A DNA stretch of 64,000 nt from Stenopsyche tienmushanensis (lineage: Eukaryota > Arthropoda > Insecta > Trichoptera > Stenopsychidae): NCBI GenBank assembly GCA_008973525.1, contig WACJ01000247.1, positions 496,001 to 560,000 on the forward strand, read 5' to 3'. The position numbers were made by a program, and so were the translations under genes. Position 1 is the first letter of the stretch; each line of letters opens with the position of its first letter. A model generated the notes under the pieces. The model worked only from the letters and a program-made list of their open reading frames with translations, ran no database searches and was not told the DNA's origin. This document shows, in pieces, positions 34,282 to 46,094 of the stretch.

Positions 34282-35029
34282 CAAGACCGTAACTAGGGCG
34301 TGGCAAAGCAGGCGCTTGCCACGAACGCAACTGGGTTTGGGGCGCAAAACGCAGGATACCGACCCGATTGAGAGAGTTGCACGTGATTTTTATTTTACTT
34401 GACCATTCTACTCTAAATGCATTAACGCGCTAAATGACATATCAGTATTATGGAGTCATTTTCGGAATTTTGTATTGGGTTCCCCTGCGTCTTCGTTTGT
34501 TTTCATTTTGATGAGTTTCGTCTATATGATTTGAAGTAAGTTCGGGGAAGACGATATGCATAAACTTATGTGGCGCAATTTGCAGGTATAATCTGCTGAC
34601 TCATGACGGTATTTGACGGTAACTGTGCGTCAATGGGTTAAATGAGATCATCTCGAAACTGCATATTCAAAAACAACCTAGGTTAGGGCTTAAAAACTTT
34701 TTGATCAACCTGGCTGAATTTTTTTCACTATATTATTGTTGATTGGATATATCTAAAGTTTTAAGGTTTTTGCGTAAATAAATTACTTTTTTGGGATAAA
34801 ATTCGTCAAGAATATGTGAAAATTTAACTAAAAAGCCTACTTAGTTTTTGATTTTAAACTTTTATAGATACATATATTCTTCTCCTGCACATATTAAAAT
34901 TTTTTGTCGTTTTTACATCAATAGAAAAAAATTAACAAATGAACAACTTTTTGATATCACGAAAAATTGGAGGAGGGGGCGCAATTTAGATTTTTGTCAC
35001 GGGCGCATCATACCCTGGTTACAGCTCTG
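34282..35029. mobile_element. hAT MITE nested inside a relative
   Basis: Begins CAAGACCGTAACTAGGGCG and ends CCTGGTTACAGCTCTG (inverted repeats). Flanks GGGCTTGG (34274-34281) and GAGCTTGG (35030-35037) match at 7 of 8 positions. Removing it restores the outer element's ...AACTGGGCTTGGGGCGCAAAA reading, so it inserted into an older copy of its own family. Confidence 0.8.
34640..34960. repeat. Third, diverged copy of the composite-interior repeat
   Basis: Shares the order of blocks with 25210-25550 (CGAA.CTGCAT, AACTTTTTGATC, TTTTTGGG.TAAAA, AACTAAAAAGCCTACT, TTGATATCACGA) with many substitutions. It lies inside the nested hAT element 34282-35029. Confidence 0.55.
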
Positions 35030-35669
35030 GAGCTTGGGGCGCAAAACGCAGAATACTGACCCAGTCGAGAGTTGCACATGATTTTTATTTTACTTGGCCA
35101 TTTTACTTTACATAAATCGATTCTGCCCGATTTATCCAACCAATCAGTCTTCTTCGGGTATGGCGTCAGCGGTCTGAAAAACGGACCGGTTGAGCACATA
35201 GACCCTGTGGCCACTTTAAGGACTTTTTGCGACATTTTCGGCTATAAATGCGTACCCGGAACCTTTTATAATCTGTAAGATTATGAAATGACTCACGCCA
35301 AATGAGGTGCATCTTACTAATTTGTGCGGTTATCCAAAGGTGAACAGACTAACAATAGACTCAAAAATTTGGCCTCATTGCCGAGAAACATCGCCAAACA
35401 TTGTGATCAAACGCGGCACCCATCTAGCGCACAGTTTTCTCATGTTCAAATTTTCAGTCAATATGCGATGTAAAGCATTTTTGAAAGGCCACCATGTCTG
35501 CTAGCTTGCATATTTACAATCGACGGTAATCCAACCCAATTTTGTTGATTTTATTTTCAAAAAAATATTGATTTTCAGAGGGGGGGGGGATTTTCAGATT
35601 AGATATTTGCCACGGCGTTTAATACCCTTGTTATGGCTCTGGTCAAGTGGTAGCTTTATACTGCGCTTA

Positions 35670-35830
35670 CACACAGTAGAAGAGACGCGGCGCATGCGCA
35701 TATCATCTCTATCGTGTTTGCGATGGATACAGTCCGACCAATTGCCGCTTGGAGTTTCACTTTCCGTGGCGTTCAAGCCAATTTGCTCCACCACGCCTAT
35801 CGAAGTTTTGATTCACATTGTCGCACTGGA
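35670..35830. repeat. Dispersed repeat, inverted copy of 18945-19140
   Basis: GGCGCATGCGCATATCATCT, CCAATTGCCGCTTGGAGTTT and CAAGCCAATTTGCTCCACC correspond to the reverse complement of 18955-19120. Confidence 0.45.
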
Positions 35831-35879
35831 ATTGCAATCAATTGCGGGTTTTAGTTTGTGCGGCACCCTGCATTGCTAA

Positions 35880-36940
35880 AAAAAGGGACTTATCGCATTA
35901 GAAGAGCAGCCGTCCACCAAATCGAACGTTAGCCATTTAACCTTTATGGCCGCTGATTAATATCGACGCAAAGATGTTATAAAAAGCACATAAAAGTGAG
36001 TTTTACATGCCCACGCGTTTATCTCATTACGGCCAAATATCATGTGAGAAGGTGTTTCGTAAAGAGCGAATCGATCCAGCTCGTTTCGAAAGACGGCCAT
36101 AAAATAAACGAGAGTTATTCGGCCGTTCCCCGACCGAGATTCGCCCGACGAAACAAATGGCCATCTCCAGAAATGCGCCAATAAATAAAGACGACTACCG
36201 AATGTGAATGCGATGTTATGAATGAACGCCTAATATCGGCGATATTTCACGCTCTGGCCGATAAACACGTGTATGACATTGTGTATCCGCTTTGAATCGC
36301 AATGAAAAATGTTGCCCGGATAACAAATGGCGCCATTTCTACGTTGCGGGAGTGGCGCCATCTTGCTTTTATGATATATAAGGCGAAAATTCATTTCAAC
36401 CCTCATTGTAACATTTGGATCAATTTGGACTCGTTTCACTCACATGGGCCTCGCACCTACCCTATAATATGAAATATGAACATACTTTTACTTCCCTTTG
36501 CTTATTTTCACACATGTACGTGTATGCAACGTATTATCCGTTTTGTAAAAAAATATATAATTTAGAATTTCATCTAGTTTTTTAGCAGGATGGCTGAATA
36601 TATCCGCTTTTTTCTATGGGCTGAAATTGGGACAACGTAGCGAAAGCAGATAACACATCACTCAATAAGTTAATAGGATGCCGCCACTATTGACAAATCC
36701 ATAAATAATTCAAAAATTCAAGCGAAATTTTGATGAGATTTCAAGCACAGTTGGATAATGCTACACTAAGTAAGAACCAAGTTTTTGATCAGGCCTTAAA
36801 GTTTCGTGAAGGTCTGAAAGTCAAGAAATATTCTGCTCGATAAGTGTTGACTACGGTATTTTGGGATTCTAAAATTATTTTATTGATTAATTTTCTACAT
36901 GACAGACAGACGTTGCGCAACAAAATATGCTATTTATCGC
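35880..36940. other. Unique DNA island, possibly cis-regulatory
   Basis: 35940-36440 is unique, moderate in G+C, and dense in short palindromes and CATAAA/TTTATG words (GGCCATAAAATAAACG, TTTTATGATATATAAGG). No supported frame; the TATATAAGG at 36373 could be a promoter TATA. Confidence 0.3.
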
Positions 36941-36956
36941 CTTCTTTCTTCATATA

Positions 36957-37819
36957 TTAGGTTGTCCCATAAGTTTCTTTCGCAAATGAATACAGATCTA
37001 ATCATAGCCATGGTTGAAGAAAACCCGCGATCTACTGTTCGCGAAATAGCTAACAAGTTAGAAATTCCACGAACATCCGTCCATAATCATCTGACAAAAA
37101 TGGGCTACACCAATCGTTCAGATGTGTGGCTTCCTCATGAACTGACTGACTCAAATAGACTTCAGCATATTCCAACATGCGATCTTCTTCTCCGACGTCA
37201 TAATAGCCAACCTTTTTGGAAGAGACTTGTCACTGGAGATGAAAGTTGGATACTCTATGAGAATATCCAACGTAAACGGTCTTGGACCAAGGATACAGAA
37301 GCTTTAACTGTAGCTAAACCTGGCCTACATCCAAAAAAAGTTTTGCTATGCATTTGGTGGGACTGGAAGGGGGTAGTTTATTATGAGCTACTTCAGCAAG
37401 GTGAAACGATTAATTCAACAAAAAATTGTTTCCAACTAGACAGTCAAAAGGATGCAATTGCCAGAAAACAGCCAGAATTAGCGAACAGGCGAGGCGTTGT
37501 TTTTCATCACGACAACGCCAGGCCTCATGTGTCTTTGCCCGTCAGAAATAAATTATTATCATTTGACTGGGATGTTTTACCTCATCCTCCATAATCTCCG
37601 CATAATGCCCCTTTCAGATTATTATTTATTTCTTTCATTGAAAAATTCATTACGTGGTAAAAATTTTAATTCAAAAAATGATATAAAAATGTACATTGAT
37701 CAATATTTTGCCAACAAACCTGAGAAATTTTGGCAAGAAGGCATTATGAGGCTTCCGTTCAAATAACTGTTTATTTTTTTCTTAATATGAAAACGAAAGA
37801 AACTTATGGGACACCCTAA
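36957..37819 (+). mobile_element. Internally deleted mariner element, copy 1
   Basis: 863 bp flanked by TA on both sides. The left end reads TTAGGTTGTCCCATAAG and the right end is its near inverse (CTTATGGGACACCCTAA). It encodes a mariner transposase remnant on the + strand: a helix-turn-helix-like stretch (STVREIANKLEIPRTSVHNH), VTGDESW (first catalytic Asp), VFHHDNARPH (second Asp) and, after a frame break near 37590, PLSDYYLF (third Asp). The N-terminal DNA-binding part found in full-length mariners (about 345 aa) is missing because the terminal repeat runs almost straight into the coding start. The element cannot make an active enzyme. A related copy lies inverted at 40108-40981. Confidence 0.9.
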
Positions 37820-38101
37820 TACATTCATTGAATAAATCATGCTTTATAAAAGTTATATTTATTAAATTCGCATCTACTGAATCCGAACGTTCATGTGGTA
37901 CGCCCTAATAAAAATGTATGGGTTATCAACCGTGTGACCTAAAGAAGAAAAGCAAACAACTACATATACGATCATTTTTTAGTGTCTTAAGCTTACAAAC
38001 ATATCTACAATAGATAAAAAGGCATATTATGATAATTTTAAAATTTAAAAAAAAATGGTTAATGCCATAAAACGACATGCAAATGTTTATATTTGTATTC
38101 A

Positions 38102-38715
38102 TCTATATATATAAAAATCAATGTGTGCCTGTCTGTCCGTCTGTCCAAAATTTGCTAAGGTAAACAAACCTTTTGTCAATTATGCCGAAAGGCGATAATA
38201 CTATCAATCTAATATCTGTTCAAGCTCTCGGCTGCGTCAGCCAAGGCCGCGCTGGACGGCTGGCGCGTCGTGGTGCTCGGCGGCTCGCCAGTCGCTATAC
38301 GAAGTGAGGGAGAGCGCACGCATCCTAACCTCTCACTCCCTCATCAATACATCGCGTAGCTTTCCAACTAAGCGCGTGTTGCTAAGCAACCACATCCAAA
38401 TCAATAAATAAACAAATCACTCATTCATGTATTCTAAAAGCGAGTTGGATGCATCTTCACACATAACAAATCAATCAATAATTGATTTGTTCAGCGCTAA
38501 AATTAATGAAACTCTACTTCCTTCGTAAAATTGATATAATTCTTAAACCAGCTAATAGATTGAAACAAAATTTTAGTGGTGCCTCCAAAAGAGCTTACTG
38601 CACCGATATATTTAAACAAAACAGTGGTTTTCAATATGTGGTACGTTTATCAACGAAATAAAATTCAAAAGTGATTTTTTGATATGAATTGTATGTAAAG
38701 GCATTCATTAAATTA
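38102..38715 (+). mobile_element. Helitron-like copy joined to a 230-bp repeat
   Basis: Starts TCTATATATATAAAAATC and follows the Helitron body to about 38480, then switches to a 230-bp repeat (AAAATTGATATAATTCTTAA...) instead of the hairpin and CTAG end. The same pairing occurs inverted at 59935-60609, so this is a longer Helitron variant; the 230-bp part occurs alone at 16600-16830. Confidence 0.65.
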
Positions 38716-38799
38716 CACGTAAACACACGAACAAAACACAAGGACAAAATTCAAAATTAATCACTAATCCCTGGTTGTATTCATTCATCAAAATTTCTA

Positions 38800-39160
38800 G
38801 GACGGCGCCATATAGCGCATGCCACGATGGACATTCTGCACGAACGATTTGAAGGCATACTAAGATCATGCGATTTAACGCCTTTATACTTCTCCCCTTT
38901 ATGCCCTCAAAATCAACATAACAAACGCTATTCGGCAAATTCAGTCAGATTTATGCGACAGTCATCTAAAATTGGACCTACCGAATGCGTGCCACCGAGC
39001 AAAGTCGCGGCGGATATTTGAACGAAATTATATGTCATACTTATTGCTATAAAATATTTTATCAAATAAAAGAAAAATTGAGTCGATATTTTATACACAA
39101 TTTATTGTATTTATATTTAAAAATCGAGCGTCTGCATTGAAAGGCTTTATTGTATCAAGT
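38800..39160 (+). pseudogene. Tc1/mariner-type ('EAHFW' family) 3' relic
   Basis: Reads ATMDILHERFEG and CDLTPLYFSP, the C-terminal block holding the last catalytic Asp in this family, and then the family 3' end (AAAAATCGAGCGTCTGC) near 39120. Confidence 0.55.
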
Positions 39161-39164
39161 GTTA

Positions 39165-39680
39165 AGATGAAAGTGCATTTATAACGAAATTCTTCAATAT
39201 AAATCGATGAGTTTTCAAATGTAAATGTATACATTGATCATTGATAATGCTCGTAATGTATAATTGACGGGTGGGTGGATTAGAAAAAAAATCTTAAAAA
39301 ATGAAGCAGGTCAAGATCATCATAATTCACGCCTTACCTACAGACAGCTTACGTCTTGATTACTTCTAATTCACATAAAAAATATACTCAACTGCGAGCG
39401 GCAACGTATGCTTCTTATAAAAACGCAGAAGTCGTTAATTATCCGATCTATTATGCGATATTATCTAGTGGATCTGTAAAATTAAATGCGGCTAAATGCC
39501 TAAACGCCAAAATAATGCACGGAGAAGCCTCAAATTAATTCCGCGTTAATCTCGAACGACCGCTCAGAAATGTGATCGCGCATTAATCACGAGCTAATTG
39601 TATATTAATCATGATTGCGGATGAATCTGTGGGTCGTTAAATATCGCGCTTTGGGCTAAAATCGATTTAGGGGGGATCGT
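39165..39680. other. Unique DNA island, possibly cis-regulatory
   Basis: 39540-39650 clusters ATTAATCACGAGCTAATTG and TTAATCATGATTGCGG, homeodomain-type words, without coding signal. Confidence 0.3.
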
Positions 39681-39685
39681 AATAG

Positions 39686-40075
39686 TCAGTTTGTTTGGTT
39701 TCGCATGTTTGTCGGCCATTTTGTTAAGTCACATTAAATTTTTCCGATGAAGAGGTAGTCGCGCACTCCCGCCATCTCCATCCATCGGAAGCTCGCAGAA
39801 GTTGACGGTAGTGATGTGATGAGTCGACAACATGTTACGAAATGGATCAGGTTGTTCAGATAAGGTTATACTGGAGTGGAACTTGTGCCGAAAATTGAAG
39901 AACAAGTGCGAAATGATTGCTTTGTGATGCTTGACGAACTACACGAAGAATTTCCTGATATTTGTCGAAGTCTCCTTGATGATATTGTGTCGGAAAAACT
40001 TGGCTATCAGAAGTTGTTTGCGAAATAGGTGCCCAGAATGGAATTTTTGGATCGATTATTGTGAAAAAAATGGCA
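39686..40075 (+). pseudogene. Decayed mariner transposase N-terminal fragment
   Basis: The same lineage as 2635-3110: IEEQVRNDCFVMLDELHEEF, SEKLGYQKLF and a stop near the WVPRM position. The preceding bases resemble the first DNA-binding helices of mariner. It ends about 30 bp before the inverted mariner at 40108. Confidence 0.6.
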
Positions 40076-40107
40076 CAATACGAATATTAATCACATAATG
40101 GATAATA

Positions 40108-40981
40108 TTGGGGTGTCCCATAAGTTTCTTTCGTTTTCATATTAAGAAAAAATAGGCAAAAATTTGTATTACGTCAAAATTTATTGAATAATATATGATC
40201 CATTCTGTTCTATTACATTTATCCATCTCTCCGGAAGCCTCATAATGCCTTCTTGCCAAAATTTCCCAGGTTTGTTGGCAAAATATTGATCAAGGTACAT
40301 TTTTATATCATTTTTTGGATTAAAATTTTTACCACGTAATGAATTTTTCAATGAAAGAAATCAATAATAATCTGAAGGGGCAATGTCTGGAGAGTATGGA
40401 GGATAAGGTAAAACATCCCAGTCAAATGATAATAATTTATTTCTGACGATCAAAGGACACATGAGGCCTGGCGTTATCGTGATGAAAAACAACGCCTCGT
40501 CTGTTCGCTAATTCTGGCCGTTTTCTGGCAATTGTATCTTTTAGATTGTCTAGCTGGAAACAATATTTTGCTGAATTGATCGTTTCACCTTGCTGAAGTA
40601 GCTCATAATAAACTACTCCCTTTCAGTCCTACCAAATGTATAGCAAAACTTTTTTTGGATGTAGGCCAGGTTTAGCTACAGTTAAAGCTTCTGTACTCTT
40701 GGTCCAAAACCGTTTACGTTGGATATTCTCATAGAGTATCCAACTTTCATCTCCAGTGACAAGTCTCTTCAAAAAAGTTGGCTATTATGTCGTTGGAGAA
40801 GAAGATCGCATGTTGAAATACGCTGAATTTGAGTCAGTCAGTTCATGAGGAAGTCACACATCTGAACGATTGATGTAGCCCAATTTTGTCAGTTGATTAT
40901 GGACGGATCGCGGGTTTTCTTCAACCATGGCCATGATTAGATCTGTGTTCATTTGCGAAAGAAACTTATGGGACAACCTAA
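40108..40981 (-). mobile_element. Internally deleted mariner element, copy 2 (inverted)
   Basis: 874 bp, TA-flanked, same family as 36957-37819 but opposite orientation. The transposase remnant on the minus strand has LVTGDESWILYEN, HHDNARPH and PSDYY, several stops and frame breaks, and an extra in-frame loss in the helix-turn-helix region. It shares the N-terminal deletion of copy 1, with the TIR followed directly by MNTDLI, but keeps the C-terminal end (RLPERWINVIEQNG) that copy 1 has lost. Confidence 0.88.
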
Positions 40982-41165
40982 TAAAATTGTGAAATCACAG
41001 TTTTGAATATCAAAAAACAGATAGATGTGGTCGTCCACAATGGTCGGGGAACGACTTGATAAGCGAGTTATATTAAGATAAACCCATAATAAATGCACGA
41101 ATTATTGCCACAAATTTAAATTTGAAGAGAGGAATAGATGATAAAATAATGGATCAGCAAGTATA

Positions 41166-41423
41166 GGCTATTTCAATAGAGACGCTTGAAATTTGTTTGG
41201 TTATAGCAGCCATGTTGTTAAAGCAACATTTATCAAATTCAAGAGTATATGGCAAATTATCATAGAAATGTTATAGCGTTGAATAATGTGTAAATCAGTT
41301 CTCTTTTCGAGAAACGTTTCGTAAAAAAAACATCAAACGAAATGGATAATATGGATATTTCATACACAACTTGTTTTATTTGCATTTAAAAATTGAGCGT
41401 CCCTGTTGAAAGTTTGGATTCAA
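41166..41423. mobile_element. MITE of the 'EAHFW' family
   Basis: About 258 bp with ends GGCTATTTCAATAGAGACG and GAGCGTCCCTGTTGAAA, the two ends of the family joined by a large internal deletion. No coding content. Confidence 0.6.
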
Positions 41424-41429
41424 ACAACC

Positions 41430-42860
41430 ATTATTTATTATACAAATCTAAATGTGGCTGTTATATTAATATATATATGGTGAAGAGCAATCGAAACTTC
41501 GCCATTCTCCAATATTAATTATATTGAGTACCTTTGAGATGTTCTTGGGAATAAAATCGAAAATATGTAATAAATTGAAACGAAAGACTAAGTAGAATGT
41601 TCGCTAAAATCAAAGGCAATAAGTTGAAATAAAGTCTTTGAAGCAAAATTAAAATGCCGATTAAATATCAACACTGATCTTGAATTCTACAAAATTTAAC
41701 CTGTAACAAATATTCGTCGATTAAATTCTAAATTTTTAGACATAATGGATATTTTACCCATTAACGAATCGATCGAATCGACTCAAAATTGATGCAATTT
41801 GCACAATAATATATTTTTGTTTGGGTCCAGGAATTAAATCAATAGTTTATAGCAACGAGGGTGCATATATACTGAACATATTTGCGCTATGATTGAAAAT
41901 TTCGCACAAATTTATCTCAAATCGATGTCAAATCGACAACGACGATATATCGTCATTGGCATTTTTCGCATGTTTTAACAACGAGGATACATCGACGTCC
42001 GATACTAAGAGGGGTTAAGCATATAAATCGACATTTACACTTGAGAACGTAGCTTAATTGCCAAATTAGAGTTTGATATTGACATTCAAACGGCACTGTT
42101 ATCGGCGTGATATCATAAAACCATTTTTAGTTCATTCAGCTTATCTATCTCCAAGTTATTCGCATATGATTGATAAGTGGATAGAAAAATTGAAGCAATG
42201 CAAAAACAAACATTGCAATTTGATACCTGAAAATGAACCTTCACATTGGCAAGTATTTAAAGCAATTCGTCTAAGATCTCAGAGTCTTATCTCAATAATG
42301 CATAGTAAGCGCGCCAACGATCATGTTTTGGCGATTAGCCAGTGTGATTATAATACAAAAGTCGTATAAATAACATCAACGTCCACCGATATACTCAAAT
42401 AACGCCTCATTGTTGGGATTGTGTTGGAAAGTTTTGTCAACATCAACAAAAATTCATGCGGTAAATGTCGTATACCCCGTGACGCGGATATGCAAAACCG
42501 CAAATATTAACGCCGGTAGCATTCAAAGAGCATATTGTTGGAATTGTTCAAACGAAAATCAAATTACCGACAGTATTTTCTATTCTATTACACAATTATT
42601 ATCAAATGCAACGCAATAGACGGATATTAACATCCGTTCCAATAAAGTCTATTGAAAGGCGAAAAACTGTACATTTTTGGGATTAATAGGCGAAAATGCA
42701 ATAAGAATGTCATATTTGATCGACGAAGTATTTAATTTGCCCAATGGGAATCGTATAAGAATTTGGCCGCATTTATTTCAGACAATAACAACGAAGAGCG
42801 ATATATAGACGCTCTGTATAATTGTACGAAATTATATAAAATTCGCACATCGATGCTCTA
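41430..42860. other. AT-rich DNA without a supported gene
   Basis: A 98-codon frame at 42073-42369 (+) has mixed composition and no domain; not supported. No repeats recognised. Confidence 0.3.
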
Positions 42861-42865
42861 ATTTA

Positions 42866-43112
42866 TTAACACATTGCGCGCGGGAAGCTTCGCGTGTAAA
42901 ATTAAAAAACAGATCTGAACTCTAAATTTTCTAAATCGGCCGATTTTTATGATTTGCGCCCTGTTTTTCCGCATTTTCTTCGCATTGTTTGTCTTATTGG
43001 GATTTGTCGAAGGCGTTTTATTAAAATTGAGCACATATTCGATGCACAGAATGATCAAAAAATACATTTGAAAATTATAGACGCGTATTTCCCCCGTATG
43101 CAATGTGTTATG
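42866..43112. mobile_element. piggyBac-like MITE
   Basis: Left TTAACACATTGCGCGCGGG and right CCCCCGTATGCAATGTGTTA are inverted repeats. The right target reads TTAT rather than TTAA, one substitution off. No coding content. Confidence 0.45.
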
Positions 43113-43734
43113 TGACTCATTTAGTCTTAAATTGGCTCATTTTTCAGCGATTTTTTCAGCTGTTAATCGCGTCAAATCCGCAGCACGTCCATTTTGATTC
43201 ATATTTACAATAAAATCGATCAAATTACAGACAACACTGGACAATTCCTATGAAGCGATGCGACGTCCGATTGTAAGAATGCGAGCTGTCAAATTGATAC
43301 GTTGCTGTCAAATTTAATGAGATCCAAATTATTGCATATTATGTAATTTTGACGCATGCGCAGACGATTAAATTTGAAGACAAAGAAGTATTTTGCATGA
43401 ATTAAATATATTTGTATCGATTCATATTGTGCATAATAAGATGTTTGTGTTTGTCTTTGCAATATTAGTCATGTTGTAAAGTGTTTAGATGCAATGTAAA
43501 TCTATTGAAATTTATGAAAATTAAATTGGATAAATGTCGATGAACATTCAAGTAAATAATTTGATTGCAATTGATAACATTTTAAGTCAAGAAATTGATC
43601 ATTTTTGTTTGAAAAATTTGACAAAATTTTGCTTTTTTATTGGACGTCTTGTCAAGACTCAATTGTTGACAGTTGTCAATTCACAACACATGTTTGATAA
43701 GGTCATTACCTCTGTGATCCGAGTTTACAGCTCC

Positions 43735-44160
43735 GGCAGGACCCCGATCTAATGCAAGTCTGGAAGATCAGCTGTGGCCGAAGATGCTCCTAGTGCATGA
43801 TCGAGTTCCCGGATCGGCGTGACCCACAGACACACTGAGACGATAAACAAACCCGGATCGCGGCTGCATCCATTAGTCTATTCGGGAATCGATTCAGCCG
43901 CGTCTCCCCGGGGGAGATTCGGTCAACCCTCCGAAGAACAAGGGCTGCTCTAACACGCGCCGTTATCGAACAGAGTCGAACACGTTGAACGTTTGGATCA
44001 CGCAGAGGACGTGCGTTCCCACTGCGCTGTTGCGACTCACTGAAGTGTTGTGGGTCCGCTGCAGACGAACAGCTGTTGGCTCGGCTGCCATCTTGCTCTA
44101 ATACAGTGCCCCCCAAACATCGTACTTTGAGAACCACCCTATCATTCCACAACTATAAAT
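43735..44160. promoter_or_regulatory. GC-rich, CpG-containing island around a possible first exon
   Basis: About 420 bp with many CG dinucleotides inside AT-rich DNA. It spans the proposed first exon at 44041-44091 (-). The part left of the exon would be intron 1 and the part right of it 5' UTR and promoter. No repeat copy is seen elsewhere in the window. Confidence 0.35.
44041..44091 (-). CDS. Possible first coding exon (MAAEPTAVRLQ...) in a GC-rich island
   Basis: On the minus strand the start context AGCAAGATGGCA is close to the animal consensus (A at -3, G at +4). It opens exactly 17 codons, MAAEPTAVRLQRTHNTS, followed by the donor GTGAGTCG in phase 0. The exon sits in a roughly 400-bp GC-rich island (43740-44160) that stands out from AT-rich surroundings, as promoter and first-exon regions often do. 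Downstream exons would lie at lower coordinates; I found none with confidence before 41 kb, so the intron would be long. The protein cannot be identified from 17 residues. Confidence 0.4.
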
Positions 44161-44164
44161 TCAA

Positions 44165-45370
44165 CCCACATTCATAATGAATACTTTACAATTGTGGTCT
44201 TAAAAAAAAATCGTTCAAATATAATTTAAAACATATTATCGATTGTGTCAGTCTATAATCTGTTTGTGTTTCGGTAGGAACGCTCGAACATTTTTCAAGA
44301 ATTCGATGCGTAAACACCTCCAAAGGGTTGCATTAATCAACAAGAGGGATTGCTTTGGGTCTTGAAACATTAGGGGTCTCAACTTAGTCACTCAACTCAG
44401 CGGTCTTTTCATATAGCGATCCCTCCTAAAGCGTACATTTCTTGGTAAAATACTGGCGTGACGTTGTCGAAGAACATTCCAGGAATATTCATCACAAAGC
44501 TGAATCAAAGAAACAATTAGAAATATGTCAAGCATCATATTATAAAATTCGAGAAGAAATGCAAAGTCTACTGAAACATCACTGTTATGCATAAGAGTGT
44601 ACGGGACAACCCGAGGCAGTCAATTTTTCGTCGTTCACAAAAAAAACGCTATAGAAGGGTTGACTGTAATAATAACAATTAAAAATGATGCATGATCAAT
44701 AACATTTGACAGTCATCGAAGCACATTGATAACAAATTATCAATGAATGCTTATTGCACAACTTAGAATCAATTAAGAATGCAAATTGATTTTTTCGATC
44801 GATTTAAATTGTTTGTAAATAAATTTAATTGAGAAATCTTCAAGACTTAGTTTTATGATGTGTTTATTTTCAATGTATTTACATTACGAGTTTTTTGCTT
44901 CATCCTCTATCTTATCTCAAAATGTTACTGTGAATTTCATATTAATCTATTATGTTGTATATTATGTTTTATTATATCGTTCAATTAAGGTTCTTAAATG
45001 TAAATCATGTTTGCTTTTAAAAAATGTATCGTTGGTGTATTGGGACACGGTGTAGTTGTCATTCTAGTGACGGGAGGACGGGCTAATTCGGGCAAACTCG
45101 GGCTAATTCGTATTTCTCTGCGGGGAGCGACTCTATCTGTACTTTACGATCACACCGTGAGTCCCTAACAAAAGTTGGGACATCCGGGAGTTGGCAACCT
45201 TTCCACTATCTACAGATCGTCCTAAATATATTTTTATAGGAAATTTATCCATCACGATATGCATAAAATGAACATGATCATCAATATCATCATTATATCA
45301 TGCTAAAATTCAAAAGTGTGAATTGGTATCATCCCAAATCCAACAATTAACTTAATTCAATTCAAACATC
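44165..45370. other. AT-rich DNA with repeat ends
   Basis: GGAACGCTCGAACATTTTTC at 44278 is an 'EAHFW'-family end; 44646-44668 is a TATAGAAGGG end. Nothing else. Confidence 0.35.
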
Positions 45371-45375
45371 CATTC

Positions 45376-45605
45376 ATCAAAAAATGGAACTCATCGCTAA
45401 AGATTTTTTGGTGAAACGTTTCTCGGTCGGAATTCTGATTTTGATATTAAAATTTGATAATTTGCTCAAGTTGTCCAGCTCTATAATCTTCCATGGTAAT
45501 TTGCCATATACTACTGAACGATTCGCAATAAGTTTGATAAATTTTGCTTTAAGGACATGGCCGCTATAGCCTAATAAACTTCGAGCGCTTCTATTGAAAT
45601 TCATA
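45376..45605 (-). mobile_element. MITE of the 'EAHFW' family, inverted
   Basis: The reverse complement carries the family end CGCTCGAAGTTTATTAG and the shared GAAACGTTTCACC block also seen at 1160, 29290 and 41320. No coding content. Confidence 0.55.
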
Positions 45606-46055
45606 CAATTTCAAACACAAACCATGCATCAAACACAAGTTGTTAAATCTTTTAGATATATGGAGCTTAAATATTTGATTAGAGATGTTGAAAATCGCTC
45701 ACGCGTTTGAAATTCAAATTAAAACTAAAAAAATAACACAACTATGAGCTTGTATTGAGACACGGTTCAAGAAACGCATGTTTTTAGTAATTTGATTTCC
45801 CAGTCAATGGCGGATTTATCATTTGAGAGGCCCTTGGCGTAATTAACGTTTAAAGCCCTCTGGACCCTCACTCTGGAATAGTTTTTCAGTTCGGTACAAA
45901 TTCTGATATTCGGCCCTCGATATGCGCAATTTGAAGGCTTAAAGGTTGGGATGGGGCCCGCAAAAAAAGTTGTTTAGGAGGGGGTCCGCGGACTATATAA
46001 GTTTAAGAACCGCTACCTTAAAACATTTGTATGAAATTAATATTAGCGAGAAAAA

Positions 46056-46058
<3 letters not shown>

Positions 46059-46091
<33 letters not shown>
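46059..46091. repeat. (TA)n microsatellite beside a mariner end
   Basis: About 16 TA units directly before the mariner-type element at 46092. Confidence 0.8.

Positions 46092-46094
<3 letters not shown>

Larger units (their letters stand above)
34236..35641. mobile_element. Outer hAT element of the CAGGGCCGTAAC family
   Basis: The left end is degraded; the right end is CCCTTGTTATGGCTCTG at 35641. The interior includes CGGTCTGAAAAACGGACCGG, TTTTTGCGACATTTT and a block shared with 21880-22050. It is split by the nested insertion 34282-35029. Non-coding. Confidence 0.6.

Noticed and set aside
43790..44152. 120-codon minus-strand frame in the GC-rich island
   Set aside because: Runs in a different frame from the well-supported start at 44091 and through its donor; GC-rich DNA has fewer stops.
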